The translations under genes and the position numbers were made by a program. The notes under the pieces are model-generated. The model was not told the origin of the DNA, ran no database searches, and saw nothing but the letters and a program-made list of their open reading frames with translations. Below are positions 1 through 7,782 of a stretch of 64,000 nt of DNA, one piece after another; position 1 is the first letter of the stretch, and each line of letters starts with the position of its first letter. Source of the stretch: JAGREO01 sp020446285 (lineage in GTDB: Bacteria > Pseudomonadota > Alphaproteobacteria > Geminicoccales > Geminicoccaceae); NCBI GenBank assembly GCA_041398005.1, contig JAWKVP010000008.1:89733-153732 (forward strand), read 5' to 3'.

Positions 1-165
1 GGGCGCGGCTATGTGATCTATCCGGGCAAACTCACCGTCGCCCCCTCCTTCCGCATCGGCTGCATCGGCGATCTGCACGAGGCGGAGATGAAGGGCGCGC
101 TCGCCGCGATCCGCGAGGTGCTCGGTGAAATGAATGTCAGTGACGGAAAGGCGGTGGCCGCATGA
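1..165 (+). CDS. phnW: 2-aminoethylphosphonate-pyruvate transaminase, C-terminal end only
   Basis: Only the last 54 codons lie in the window, in frame from base 1 to a TGA at 163-165. The readable tail (GRGYVIYPGKLTVAPSFRIG, then CIGDLHEAEM) matches the C-terminus of PhnW, the PLP enzyme that converts 2-aminoethylphosphonate and pyruvate to phosphonoacetaldehyde and alanine. The stop overlaps the ATG of phnA by four bases (ATGA), so the two genes are translationally coupled. The PLP lysine and the rest of the enzyme are upstream of the window. The identification is from the short C-terminal motif plus the neighbouring phnA and phnY, which together make the complete AEP-to-acetate route. Confidence 0.85.
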   Translation, partial: GRGYVIYPGKLTVAPSFRIGCIGDLHEAEMKGALAAIREVLGEMNVSDGKAVAA

Positions 166-1391
166 TCGAGGTGAATGGACGCAACTATGCGCAACCGAAG
201 GTTCCCGCCATTGCCATCTGCCTCGACGGCTGCGAACCCGCCTATCTCGATGTGGCGATCGCGGCGGGCCTCATGCCCAATCTGGAACGTGTCAGGGCGA
301 AGGGAACGTCGCGCATCGCCCACAGCGTGATCCCGAGCTTCACCAACCCGAACAATCTCTCCATCGCCACCGGCCGGCCGCCGGCCGTTCACGGCATCTG
401 CGGCAATTATCTCTTCGACCCGGAGACGGGCGAGGAGGTGATGATGAACGATGTACGCTTCCTGCGCGCGCCCACCATCTTCCGTGCCTTTCACGATGCC
501 GGATCGAAGGTCGCGATCGTCACCGCCAAGGACAAGCTGCGGGCACTGCTCGGCGCCGGGCTGGACATGAAGACGGGCCGGGCGATCTGCTTTTCCTCCG
601 AGCGGTCGGCGAACACGGCACGGGACGAACACGGGATCGACGATGCGTCCGCGTGGCTCGGCCGGCCGGTGCCGGATGTCTATTCGGCCGAACTCTCGGA
701 ATTCGTCTTCGCCGCCGGGGTCAGGCTGCTCGACACCTTCAGGCCCGATGTCATGTATCTGACGACGACCGACTTCGTGCAGCACAAGTTCGCACCCGAA
801 GAAGACGGGGCGAAGAGCTTTTATGCGATGTTCGATGGCTATCTCGGCGAACTCGATGCGCGCGGCGCGGCCATCGTGATCACCGCCGACCATGGCATGA
901 AGGCCAAGCACAATCCCGACGGCACGCCGGATGTGGTCTATGTCCAGGATCTGCTCGACCAGTGGCTCGGGCGCGCCGCGGCTCGCGTGATCCTGCCGAT
1001 CACCGACCCCTATGTCGTCCATCATGGCGCGCTCGGCTCGTTCGCCACGGTCTATCTGCCGAAGGATGCGCCCGCCGGTATCGCCGAGCGCCTTGCCGCC
1101 ATCGACGGGATCGATGTGGTCTTGAACCGGGCCGATGCCTGCGCCCGCTTCGAGCTGCCGCCGGATCGCATCGGCGATCTCGTGCTCGTCTCCGGCGAGC
1201 GCAAGACCATCGGCACGCGCGAGGAGGATCACGACCTTTCCGGTCTGGATGTACCCCTGCGCAGCCATGGCGGGCTCACCGAGCAGGCGGTGCCGTTCAT
1301 CGTCAATCGCAGGCTCGACGATCTCGGCGAGGCGCCCGCCCTGCGCAATTTCGATGCCTTCGCCGTCGCCACCCGCGCCGCGGCGCTTTGA
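162..1391 (+). CDS. phnA: Phosphonoacetate hydrolase
   Basis: A 409-residue protein of the alkaline phosphatase superfamily. It hydrolyses the C-P bond of phosphonoacetate to acetate and phosphate, using two metal ions. Visible hallmarks are the N-terminal metal motif ICLDGCEPAYLD (about residues 19-30), the nucleophile-threonine region SVIPSFTNPNNLSIATGRPP (about 58-77), TTTDFVQHKF and the ITADHGMK metal ligands. Length is normal for the family. The ATG overlaps the phnW stop, and phnY begins 21 bases after the stop. Role: final step of the PhnW-PhnY-PhnA pathway, releasing phosphate for growth on 2-aminoethylphosphonate. Confidence 0.95.
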   Translation: MIEVNGRNYAQPKVPAIAICLDGCEPAYLDVAIAAGLMPNLERVRAKGTSRIAHSVIPSFTNPNNLSIATGRPPAVHGICGNYLFDPETGEEVMMNDVRFLRAPTIFRAFHDAGSKVAIVTAKDKLRALLGAGLDMKTGRAICFSSERSANTARDEHGIDDASAWLGRPVPDVYSAELSEFVFAAGVRLLDTFRPDVMYLTTTDFVQHKFAPEEDGAKSFYAMFDGYLGELDARGAAIVITADHGMKAKHNPDGTPDVVYVQDLLDQWLGRAAARVILPITDPYVVHHGALGSFATVYLPKDAPAGIAERLAAIDGIDVVLNRADACARFELPPDRIGDLVLVSGERKTIGTREEDHDLSGLDVPLRSHGGLTEQAVPFIVNRRLDDLGEAPALRNFDAFAVATRAAAL

Positions 1392-1412
1392 GAGAAACCG
1401 GGAAACAGGTTG

Positions 1413-2867
1413 ATGCAGATGACCGCCGACCAGCTGACAATCAGACACGAGCCGATGCGGATCGCCGGGCGCAAGGTGGAAGCCGATGGTGTCGTCGAGG
1501 TGCGCTATCCCTATACCGACGAGGTGATCGGCACGGTGCCCGCCGGCGATGCACGCCACGCCCGCGAGGCGTTCGACATCGCCGCCGCCTACCGGCCGAA
1601 ACTCACCCGCTACGAACGCCAGCAGATCCTCTTCCGCACGGCCGAGCTGCTCGCCGCGCGCAAGGACGGGATTTCCGATGTCATCACGCTGGAACTCGGC
1701 ATCTCGAAGAAGGATTCGCTCTACGAGGTAGGCCGCGCCTTCGACGTGTTCACGCTCGCGGGGCAGATGTGCATCCTCGACGATGGCGAGATCTTCTCCT
1801 GCGATCTCACCCCGCAGGGCAAGGCGCGCAAGATCTTCACCACCCGCGAGCCGCTGAAGGCGATCTCGGCGATCACGCCGTTCAATCACCCGCTCAACAT
1901 GGTGGCCCACAAGATCGCGCCGTCGGTGGCGACCAACAATTGCATGGTGGTCAAGCCCACCGAACTGACGCCGCTGACGGCACTGATCCTCGCCGATCTG
2001 CTCTACGAGGCGGGCCTGCCGCCGGAGATGCTCTCGGTCGTGACCGGCATGCCCGCCGATATCGGCATGGAGATGATCACCAACCCGCATGTCGAACTCA
2101 TCACCTTCACCGGCGGCGTTCCCGTCGGCAAGATGATTGCCGAAAAGGCCGGGTATCGCCGCACGGTGCTGGAACTGGGCGGCAACGATCCGCTCATCAT
2201 CCTTTCCGACCTCGACGATGACGACCTGGCGAAGGCCGCCGATCTCGCCATTGCCGGGGCGACGAAGAATTCGGGGCAGCGCTGCACGGCGGTGAAACGG
2301 ATTCTCTGTCAGGAAGCGGTCGCCGACCGGTTCGTCGAACTGGTGCTGGAGCGGGCGAAGGCGATCCGCTTCGGCGATCCGATGGACCCTGCGACCGATC
2401 TCGGCACGGTCATCCACGAACAGGCTGCCGCCACCTTCGAGGGACGTGTCTACGCCGCCGCCGAACGGGGGGCGAAGGTGCTCTACGATCCGGGGCGCAA
2501 GGGCGCGCTGCTGCCGCCGATCGTCGTCGACCATGTGCCCCATGGAAGCGAGCTGGTGATGGAGGAGACCTTCGGCCCGATCGTTCCCGTCGTGCGCGTG
2601 CCGAATGACGATGCCGAGGTGATGGCGATCTCCAACTCCACCGCCTTCGGCCTGTCGTCGGGTGTCTGCACCAATCGGCTCGACCGTGCGCGGGCCTATA
2701 TCCAGGGGCTCGATGTCGGCACGGTGAATATCTGGGAAGTGCCCGGCTATCGCATCGAGATGTCACCGTTCGGCGGTATCAAGGATAGCGGCCTTGGCTA
2801 CAAGGAGGGCGTGATCGAGGCCATGAAGAGCTTCACCAACGTCAAGACCTTCTCGTTGCCCTGGTAG
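1413..2867 (+). CDS. phnY: Phosphonoacetaldehyde dehydrogenase
   Basis: A 484-residue aldehyde dehydrogenase that oxidises phosphonoacetaldehyde to phosphonoacetate with NAD, feeding PhnA. Family signatures are visible: ITPFNHPLNMVAHKIAP (cofactor region), the FTGGVPVG glycine motif, catalytic-glutamate motif LELGGNDP and catalytic-cysteine motif NSGQRCTAVKR. The function is specific because of context: generic aldehyde dehydrogenases share these motifs, but only PhnY is expected directly after phnW-phnA. I chose ATG 1413 over the in-frame TTG at 1410; a GGAAACAGG stretch just upstream could serve as ribosome binding site, and ATG 1419 is also possible. No clear terminator follows. Confidence 0.93.
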   Translation: MQMTADQLTIRHEPMRIAGRKVEADGVVEVRYPYTDEVIGTVPAGDARHAREAFDIAAAYRPKLTRYERQQILFRTAELLAARKDGISDVITLELGISKKDSLYEVGRAFDVFTLAGQMCILDDGEIFSCDLTPQGKARKIFTTREPLKAISAITPFNHPLNMVAHKIAPSVATNNCMVVKPTELTPLTALILADLLYEAGLPPEMLSVVTGMPADIGMEMITNPHVELITFTGGVPVGKMIAEKAGYRRTVLELGGNDPLIILSDLDDDDLAKAADLAIAGATKNSGQRCTAVKRILCQEAVADRFVELVLERAKAIRFGDPMDPATDLGTVIHEQAAATFEGRVYAAAERGAKVLYDPGRKGALLPPIVVDHVPHGSELVMEETFGPIVPVVRVPNDDAEVMAISNSTAFGLSSGVCTNRLDRARAYIQGLDVGTVNIWEVPGYRIEMSPFGGIKDSGLGYKEGVIEAMKSFTNVKTFSLPW

Positions 2868-3014
2868 TATCGGTGCCGGATCGTCACCATTTCAACGCAT
2901 TGGTAGGTATCGCTTTCCGCTACAATTTCCATTAGGTTGATCTCCGGAACCGAATATGACGTTCGCGTATGGGCGGTAAAAGGCAACGCGACGAACGCAG
3001 GGGGTAGATCGACG

Positions 3015-4184
3015 ATGACCGGAAGCGGCATGCGTATTCTGGTGGCATCCGTCCTGCTTGCAGGGATGACGGCAGCGAAGAAGGCCGAGGCATTTCAGGT
3101 CTACGATTCGATCTGGGTTCTCGGTGACAGCCTGAGCGATGACGGCAATCTTTTCAGGAACTGCACCGGCGGCATCGAACCGCCGGCCGATCTGGGCTAT
3201 CGGGAAGGGCGCTTTTCCGATGGCGAACTCTGGGTCGAGCATCTCGCCGCCAATTCCGGGCTCGATACCGGCGATGCGGATGAATATGCGAACTTCGCCT
3301 ATGGCGGCGCATATGCCAGTCTCTTCAATCGCGGCATCCCGGTCGACAATTCCGAGCCCGTCACCTGCAGCGGCGAGACCGGCGTGCTGGCGCAGGCGGC
3401 CGAGGCATCGGTGAGCGGGATCGGCAAGGAGGGCCTGGTGACGCTCCTTGTCGGCGCCAACGACTATTTCGCCTGGCTGCAGGCGGGCGACCCGTCGATC
3501 AGGGCTCCCATGCGCTGCATGCAGGAGGGGATTTCGCCGTTCGACGAGGATGGTGATGTCTCACCGGCGCAGATCACCGCCTGCACGGCGCTTGTCGTCG
3601 GCGACATCGCCGATGCCATCTCGCAGGTCCATGCCGGCGGTGTGCGCCATTTCATCGTCGGCAACCTGCCGCATCTCGGCGACACACCGGGTGGCAGGGG
3701 GCAGGGCGAGGCGGCGGCGAGCCTGCTCAACGGCATCACCGACGTGCACAATGCAGCGCTCGCGGTCGCGGTCGAGGAGCTTCGTTCCCGTCTCGACGAT
3801 GTGCGGATCACGCTGCTCGATCTCTCCACCCTGTTTTCCGCATTGCTCGAAAATCCGGGCGATTACGGCTTCGTCAACACCACGGTTCCGTGTCTCGCTC
3901 CCGGTTCCGCTGGCGGCAGGGTGGCCACCGGCGCCTGTGTGGAAGGCAGTTCGAACGGCACGCTGTTCTTCGATTCCATTCACCCGACCGCCCGCGCGCA
4001 TGAACTGACCGCCGTCTACGCCGCCGGAACGCTTGCCGCCGATGCGGTTCTCTCGGGGTTCATCAGGGACCGTCAGAGCGAGATCAACAGGTTCGCCCTG
4101 CGGATCCTCGGCTCCTATGTCAGACTGGGCGGCCTGCCGCTGCACCTGCTGCTGCGCCGCTGGGGGTTCGAGCGCAAGGGGTAG
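3015..4184 (+). CDS. Exported SGNH/GDSL-family esterase or lipase
   Basis: A 389-residue secreted hydrolase. The N-terminus carries a signal peptide (residues 1 to about 26, ending AAKKAEA). Block I is VLGDSLSDDGN with the nucleophile serine, the oxyanion asparagine sits in VGANDYF, and the catalytic Asp/His pair is in DSIHPTARAH. All catalytic residues are present, and the type is that of phospholipase/lecithinase-like GDSL enzymes. An in-frame TTG at 2937 would extend the protein by 26 residues but would bury the signal peptide, so ATG 3015 is preferred. The last 40 residues form an unusual basic, leucine-rich tail. Substrate unknown. A rho-independent terminator follows at 4291. Confidence 0.8.
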   Translation: MTGSGMRILVASVLLAGMTAAKKAEAFQVYDSIWVLGDSLSDDGNLFRNCTGGIEPPADLGYREGRFSDGELWVEHLAANSGLDTGDADEYANFAYGGAYASLFNRGIPVDNSEPVTCSGETGVLAQAAEASVSGIGKEGLVTLLVGANDYFAWLQAGDPSIRAPMRCMQEGISPFDEDGDVSPAQITACTALVVGDIADAISQVHAGGVRHFIVGNLPHLGDTPGGRGQGEAAASLLNGITDVHNAALAVAVEELRSRLDDVRITLLDLSTLFSALLENPGDYGFVNTTVPCLAPGSAGGRVATGACVEGSSNGTLFFDSIHPTARAHELTAVYAAGTLAADAVLSGFIRDRQSEINRFALRILGSYVRLGGLPLHLLLRRWGFERKG

Positions 4185-4210
4185 ACTCCCGCCCGCGCGA
4201 CCGCCTACAA

Positions 4211-4283
4211 GGGCAAACTCCGGAGGAGCGAAGCGACGACTAGCGACCGACCGGGAGCGCAGCCTGCGTGGCGCCTGAACGCA
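4211..4283 (+). repeat. Intergenic repeat module, copy 1
   Basis: A 73-bp sequence starting GGGCAAACTCCGGAGGAGCG and ending GCGCCTGAACGCA. It recurs nearly unchanged at 5007-5071, 5072-5144 and, more diverged, 5151-5221, always in the same orientation. It contains the self-complementary core CGCAGCCTGCG flanked by GCGC. In this copy it is followed at once by the terminator palindrome at 4291-4312. No coding role is apparent. Confidence 0.9.
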
Positions 4284-4290
4284 AAAGGGA

Positions 4291-4312
4291 ATACCCCGCG
4301 GCGGCGGGGTAT
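4291..4312 (+). terminator. Rho-independent terminator after the GDSL gene
   Basis: A perfect 9-bp inverted repeat ATACCCCGC / GCGGGGTAT with a four-base loop, followed by TTGATTG. It lies 107 bases after the GDSL stop and 20 bases before lysE. The same stem recurs at 5229-5250. Confidence 0.7.
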
Positions 4313-4332
4313 TTGATTGAAGGACCATCATC

Positions 4333-4974
4333 ATGTCGCTTGAGCTCTGGCTCGCCTTTGTCGTTGCGGCGAGTGTCATGCTCGCCATTCCCGGCCCGAC
4401 CGTCGTCTATGTCGTTGCACTCGGCCTGACGAAAGGGCGGGGGATGGCGATGCGGGCCGTTCCGGGGGTCGTCGCCGGCGATTTCGTCGCCATGTGTCTT
4501 TCGCTTGCGGGCGTCGGCACGATTCTGGCCCTTTCCGCGACACTCTATTCGGCGGTCAAGATCGCCGGTGCTGTCTATCTGGTATGGATCGGCGTTTCAC
4601 TCTGGCGCGAGGCGCCGGGTGCGATGTCGCTTGCCGGGGATATCCGTTCGGCGAAGCTCTCCCGGCCGGCCATGCAGGCTTTCCTCGTGACGGTGCTCAA
4701 CCCCAAGAGCATCCTGTTCTTCATCGCCTTCATGCCGCAATTCGTGGTGGCGGACCGGCCGATCCTGCCGCAGTTCCTGTTGCTCGGGATGACCTTTCTC
4801 GTCCTCGCCGGGCTGAACATCGCCGCCTATGCCTGGCTTTCGGCAACGGTCGCGCATCGCCTGACGCCGCTTGCCCGCTGCCGTATCCAGCAGGGCGGGG
4901 CGCTCTGCCTGATCGGTGCCGGACTGGTCTCGATATGGACGGAAGGCACGACAAGACTGCGCGCGGCGTTCTGA
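4333..4974 (+). CDS. LysE/RhtB-family amino-acid exporter
   Basis: A 213-residue inner-membrane protein with the LysE/RhtB fold of about six membrane segments. The N-terminal signature is visible as AIPGPTVVYVVALGLTKGRG (residues 19-38), and the central VTVLNPKSILFFIAFMPQF matches the conserved NPK motif of the family. These proteins export amino acids such as homoserine, threonine, lysine or leucine; the substrate cannot be read from sequence. The start has an AGGA ribosome binding site eight bases upstream. The gene stands alone and is bracketed on both sides by the same repeat-plus-hairpin module. Confidence 0.9.
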   Translation: MSLELWLAFVVAASVMLAIPGPTVVYVVALGLTKGRGMAMRAVPGVVAGDFVAMCLSLAGVGTILALSATLYSAVKIAGAVYLVWIGVSLWREAPGAMSLAGDIRSAKLSRPAMQAFLVTVLNPKSILFFIAFMPQFVVADRPILPQFLLLGMTFLVLAGLNIAAYAWLSATVAHRLTPLARCRIQQGGALCLIGAGLVSIWTEGTTRLRAAF

Positions 4975-5006
4975 ATCTCCCCGGGTCCATTCCCCGCTGC
5001 GGCGGA

Positions 5007-5221
5007 TCCGGAGGAGCGAAGCGACGACTAGCGACCGACCGGGAGCGCAGCCTGCGTGGCGCCTGAACGCAGGGGCAAACTCCGGAGGAGCGAAGCGACG
5101 ACTAGCGACCGACCGGGAGCGCAGCCTGCGTGGCGCTTGAACGCAAAAGCCAAACGGCGGAGGAGCGTAAGCTCCGACTAGCGACCGACCGGGAGCGCAG
5201 CCTGCGTGGCGCCTGAACGCA
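5007..5221 (+). repeat. Three tandem copies of the intergenic repeat module
   Basis: Copy 2 (5007-5071), copy 3 (5072-5144) and copy 4 (5151-5221) of the module also seen at 4211-4283. Copies 2 and 3 abut and are almost identical. Copy 4 differs mainly at its start, where GGAGCGTAAGCTCC forms a perfect small hairpin in place of the usual GGAGCGAAGCGACG. A decayed half of the terminator palindrome (CCCCGCTGCGGCGG) precedes copy 2, suggesting that repeat and hairpin spread as one unit. The repeats touch without spacers, so this is not a CRISPR array. Confidence 0.9.
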
Positions 5222-5228
5222 AGGGCAA

Positions 5229-5250
5229 ATACCCCGCTGCGGCGGGGTAT
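5229..5250. terminator. Bidirectional terminator between lysE and moaB
   Basis: ATACCCCGC (5229-5237), loop TGCG, GCGGGGTAT (5242-5250), followed by TTTTAT on the plus strand and a short T-rich run on the minus strand. It sits between convergent genes and can end both transcripts. The same 9-bp stem occurs at 4291-4312. Confidence 0.8.
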
Positions 5251-5260
5251 TTTATCAGCT

Positions 5261-5794
5261 TCAGCGTTCTAGGAGCCTCGGCATCATCTCGGCGAAATTG
5301 CAGGGGCGGTGGCGGATATCGAGCTGGCTCAGGAGAATGCCGTCCCACGCATCGCGACAGGCGCCGGGCGAGCCCGGCAGGACGAAGACATAGGTGCCGG
5401 CGACGATGCCCGCATCGGCGCGCGACTGGATCGTCGAGGTGCCGATCTTCTCGTAGGACTGAAAGCGGAACAGCTCGCCGAAGCCCGCGATCTTCTTGTC
5501 GGCCACATCGTCGAGCGCTTCGGGGGTGACATCGCGGCCGGTGACGCCGGTGCCGCCGGTCGAGAGGATCACCTCGATATCCTCGCGCGCCGCCCATTGC
5601 CTCAGGCGCCCGGCGACGATGGCCCGCTCGTCCTTGACGATGTCGCGGATGACGAGCCTGTGCCCGGCCTGCTGAAGACGCTCGACAAGCGTGTCGCCGG
5701 AACGATCGTCGGCCGGACTCCGCGTGTCGGAGACGGTGAGGACGGCGATGTTCAGGGGGCGAAAGGGGATGGACGGATCAATGCGACCGGGCAT
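5261..5794 (-). CDS. moaB: MoaB/MogA-family molybdenum cofactor protein
   Basis: A 177-residue cytoplasmic protein of the MoaB/Mog fold, which adenylylates molybdopterin before molybdenum insertion. Diagnostic motifs: LTVSDTRSPADDRSGDTL (residues 19-36), the nucleotide-binding STGGTGVTGRDVTPEAL (about 78-94) and the C-terminal LPGSPGACRDAW. Length is typical of MoaB. The ATG lies inside the end of the upstream transglycosylase gene (17-base overlap), so it is the last gene of a udg-slt-moaB transcript. MogA and MoaB cannot be separated with certainty here. Confidence 0.9.
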   Translation of the reverse strand: MPGRIDPSIPFRPLNIAVLTVSDTRSPADDRSGDTLVERLQQAGHRLVIRDIVKDERAIVAGRLRQWAAREDIEVILSTGGTGVTGRDVTPEALDDVADKKIAGFGELFRFQSYEKIGTSTIQSRADAGIVAGTYVFVLPGSPGACRDAWDGILLSQLDIRHRPCNFAEMMPRLLER

Positions 5795-7781
5795 AGCGGA
5801 GTTCCGTATCGAACGAGCTGTAGATCGGCCACTGGTTCCAGGCGAGCTGTTCGAGCGATGCCGGCGGCTGTTCGAGGCGAACGCGATAGGCCCAGATATT
5901 GGCCATGACCTTCTTGGCGTAGAGCCGGGTTTCCGGAATGGGAACGCTTTCGAGGAAGAGCAGGGGATCGTTGTTCAGGTCGCTGAACCGGTCGACCCAG
6001 TCGTCGAGGCGCTTGAGCCCGGCATTGTAGGCGACCACCGTGTGGATGAGACTGCCATTGATGATCCCGTTGTCGAGGAGCCGTTCGACATAGGCCTGAC
6101 CGATGGTCATGTTGGTCACCGGATCCCCGAGCGTGTCGGCGCCGGCATAATCGACATCGGTCTTGCGGGCGACGACCTTCGCCGTGCTGGGCAGGACCTG
6201 CATGATGCCGAGCGCACCGGCGCTGCTTTTTGCCGCCGGATCGAAGCCGCTTTCCGCCCGCATCAGCGAGAACAGCACGGCACGGTCGATGCGGTAGCCG
6301 TTTTCGGGCTGCCACGCCGGGAGGGGATACATCGCACCGTCATGCCTGCGTCCGTCCTGCAGCCGCAGGCGCTGGGCGACGCGCATCTGTGCCGCCGGCA
6401 GGCGAAGGCTCTCGGCGAGGGCGGCAAGCGCCTCGGTGAGCTTCGGACGCGCGCGCGCCGCGAGCTTGCGGATTTCCTTCTCGGCGAGCCCCGGCCGGTT
6501 CACCTGGCCGAGTGCTATGGCACGCACGGCTCCCGGAAAGCTCGTGAGCGTGTTCCGCATGTCCGGGTTCAGCCCGGATTCGTGCCAGTCGAAGGCGATC
6601 GGCAGTCCGAGAAGGCCGCGGGCGAGCAGTCCGTAGAACTCGTCGCTGGCGGCCGCCGCCTGTTCGAGGAAAACCCTGTGCAGCTCGGGCTTGCGCAGGG
6701 CGAGTGCCGCCCGTGCGGCCCAGAAGGCGGCCGATGCGGCTTCCTCGCCGGGAACGCTGGCCTGGGCCATCGTCGAGAAATGCTCGAATGCCTTGCCGAT
6801 CTCGCCGAGCCGCCAGGCGGCGAGGCCGGCGGTCCAGTGCATGCGCGGTTCGATCCTGCCCGATCTGCGCGCCGCCGGTGCGGCATAGTCGAGGGCCTTG
6901 CGGTCCATGCGATTGGCGAAATAGCCCTTGGCGATGGTCCAGCGGGCGATATCCTGTTCCACCGTGTCGGCGGCGCGGGAATCGGCGTGCCTGAGCAGGC
7001 CCGTCGCCTGTGTCGGCCGGTCCTTGCTGACCAGTTCGCCGATGGCCTCGAGCCAGGACTGCACGACCGAAGTCTGCAATCTCGACCGCTTCGTCCCGCT
7101 CACATATTCCGTCTTGCGCTCTTCGAGCAGTTCCTGCCCGGAACCGCCGAGAAAACCGGCCACCGGCTTCTTCGGTTCCGGCACGCCGGGCACATGACGG
7201 CTGACCGCCAGCCGGTAGATGGATGCCGCCTGCGGCAGATCGGCATAGGCATCGAGCCAGTCGGCGAGTTCGGCATATTTCGACCGGTAGGCGGTCGGAT
7301 GCAGGTAGCGCTGGGCGAGCACATGGCCCATGAGCACGTCATTGTCCAGCTGGCGGATGACATGATCGGCGTCGCGCCAGTGCCCGTCTTCCTGCAGGTC
7401 GAAGATCTTCTCGTAGCGGGCGATATCCGCCGCCTCGAGAGGTTGCGGCAGCGGGCCGAGCCGGGTGGGTATGTCCGCGTCCGGATTGAGACGGGCGACC
7501 TTCACATTCTTCCCGGTCCCGGTCTCCCCGCTTCCGGTCTCCCCGCTCGCGGCCTCCCCGGTTCCGGCCTTTCCGGACCCGGCGCGTGCGGGCCGCTCCT
7601 CGAGGGATTGCGCTCCCGCCGACTGGGCCATCGCTCCGGCCGGCAAGCCGTCCGCGCCGATGCCGGGTGCGGCGAGCAGGGCTGCCGCGACGAAAACCGT
7701 CCGCAGGAATCCCGCCCGACGGATGGCTGGCATCCGTTCGACGGTGCCGGCGGTGGCGGATCCGGTCATCCACGCCATCAT
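5778..7781 (-). CDS. Soluble lytic murein transglycosylase (SLT family)
   Basis: A 667-residue periplasmic enzyme that cleaves peptidoglycan with formation of 1,6-anhydro ends. A signal peptide is seen near the N-terminus (RRAGFLRTVFVAAALLAAPG), followed by a Gly/Ser/Thr-rich stretch encoded by near-identical 15-base units, a long helical superhelix region, and the C-terminal SLT domain with the catalytic glutamate in LMRAESGFDPAAKSSAGALG followed by IMQVLPSTAK. I chose ATG 7781, which has GGAG upstream and lies two bases from the udg stop; a GTG at 7802 is the alternative. It sits between udg and moaB in one operon. Confidence 0.92.
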   Translation of the reverse strand: MMAWMTGSATAGTVERMPAIRRAGFLRTVFVAAALLAAPGIGADGLPAGAMAQSAGAQSLEERPARAGSGKAGTGEAASGETGSGETGTGKNVKVARLNPDADIPTRLGPLPQPLEAADIARYEKIFDLQEDGHWRDADHVIRQLDNDVLMGHVLAQRYLHPTAYRSKYAELADWLDAYADLPQAASIYRLAVSRHVPGVPEPKKPVAGFLGGSGQELLEERKTEYVSGTKRSRLQTSVVQSWLEAIGELVSKDRPTQATGLLRHADSRAADTVEQDIARWTIAKGYFANRMDRKALDYAAPAARRSGRIEPRMHWTAGLAAWRLGEIGKAFEHFSTMAQASVPGEEAASAAFWAARAALALRKPELHRVFLEQAAAASDEFYGLLARGLLGLPIAFDWHESGLNPDMRNTLTSFPGAVRAIALGQVNRPGLAEKEIRKLAARARPKLTEALAALAESLRLPAAQMRVAQRLRLQDGRRHDGAMYPLPAWQPENGYRIDRAVLFSLMRAESGFDPAAKSSAGALGIMQVLPSTAKVVARKTDVDYAGADTLGDPVTNMTIGQAYVERLLDNGIINGSLIHTVVAYNAGLKRLDDWVDRFSDLNNDPLLFLESVPIPETRLYAKKVMANIWAYRVRLEQPPASLEQLAWNQWPIYSSFDTELRYARSH

Positions 7782-7782
7782 G

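Noticed and set aside
18..2543. Long open frame on the minus strand opposite phnW-phnA-phnY
   Set aside because: It is the mirror of well-identified plus-strand genes; its composition (His, Arg and Gly rich) and lack of domains are typical of antisense frames in high-GC DNA.
2937..3014. TTG-initiated extension of the GDSL esterase
   Set aside because: It would place 26 polar residues before the signal peptide and has no ribosome binding site; ATG 3015 is better.
5007..5221. CRISPR array
   Set aside because: Repeats abut directly or nearly so, are about 70 bp long, and have no unique spacers; no cas genes are present.
4333..5250. Insertion sequence carrying lysE
   Set aside because: Flanking repeats are direct, no transposase or terminal inverted repeat is present, and the downstream copies are in tandem; a repeat family is the simpler reading.
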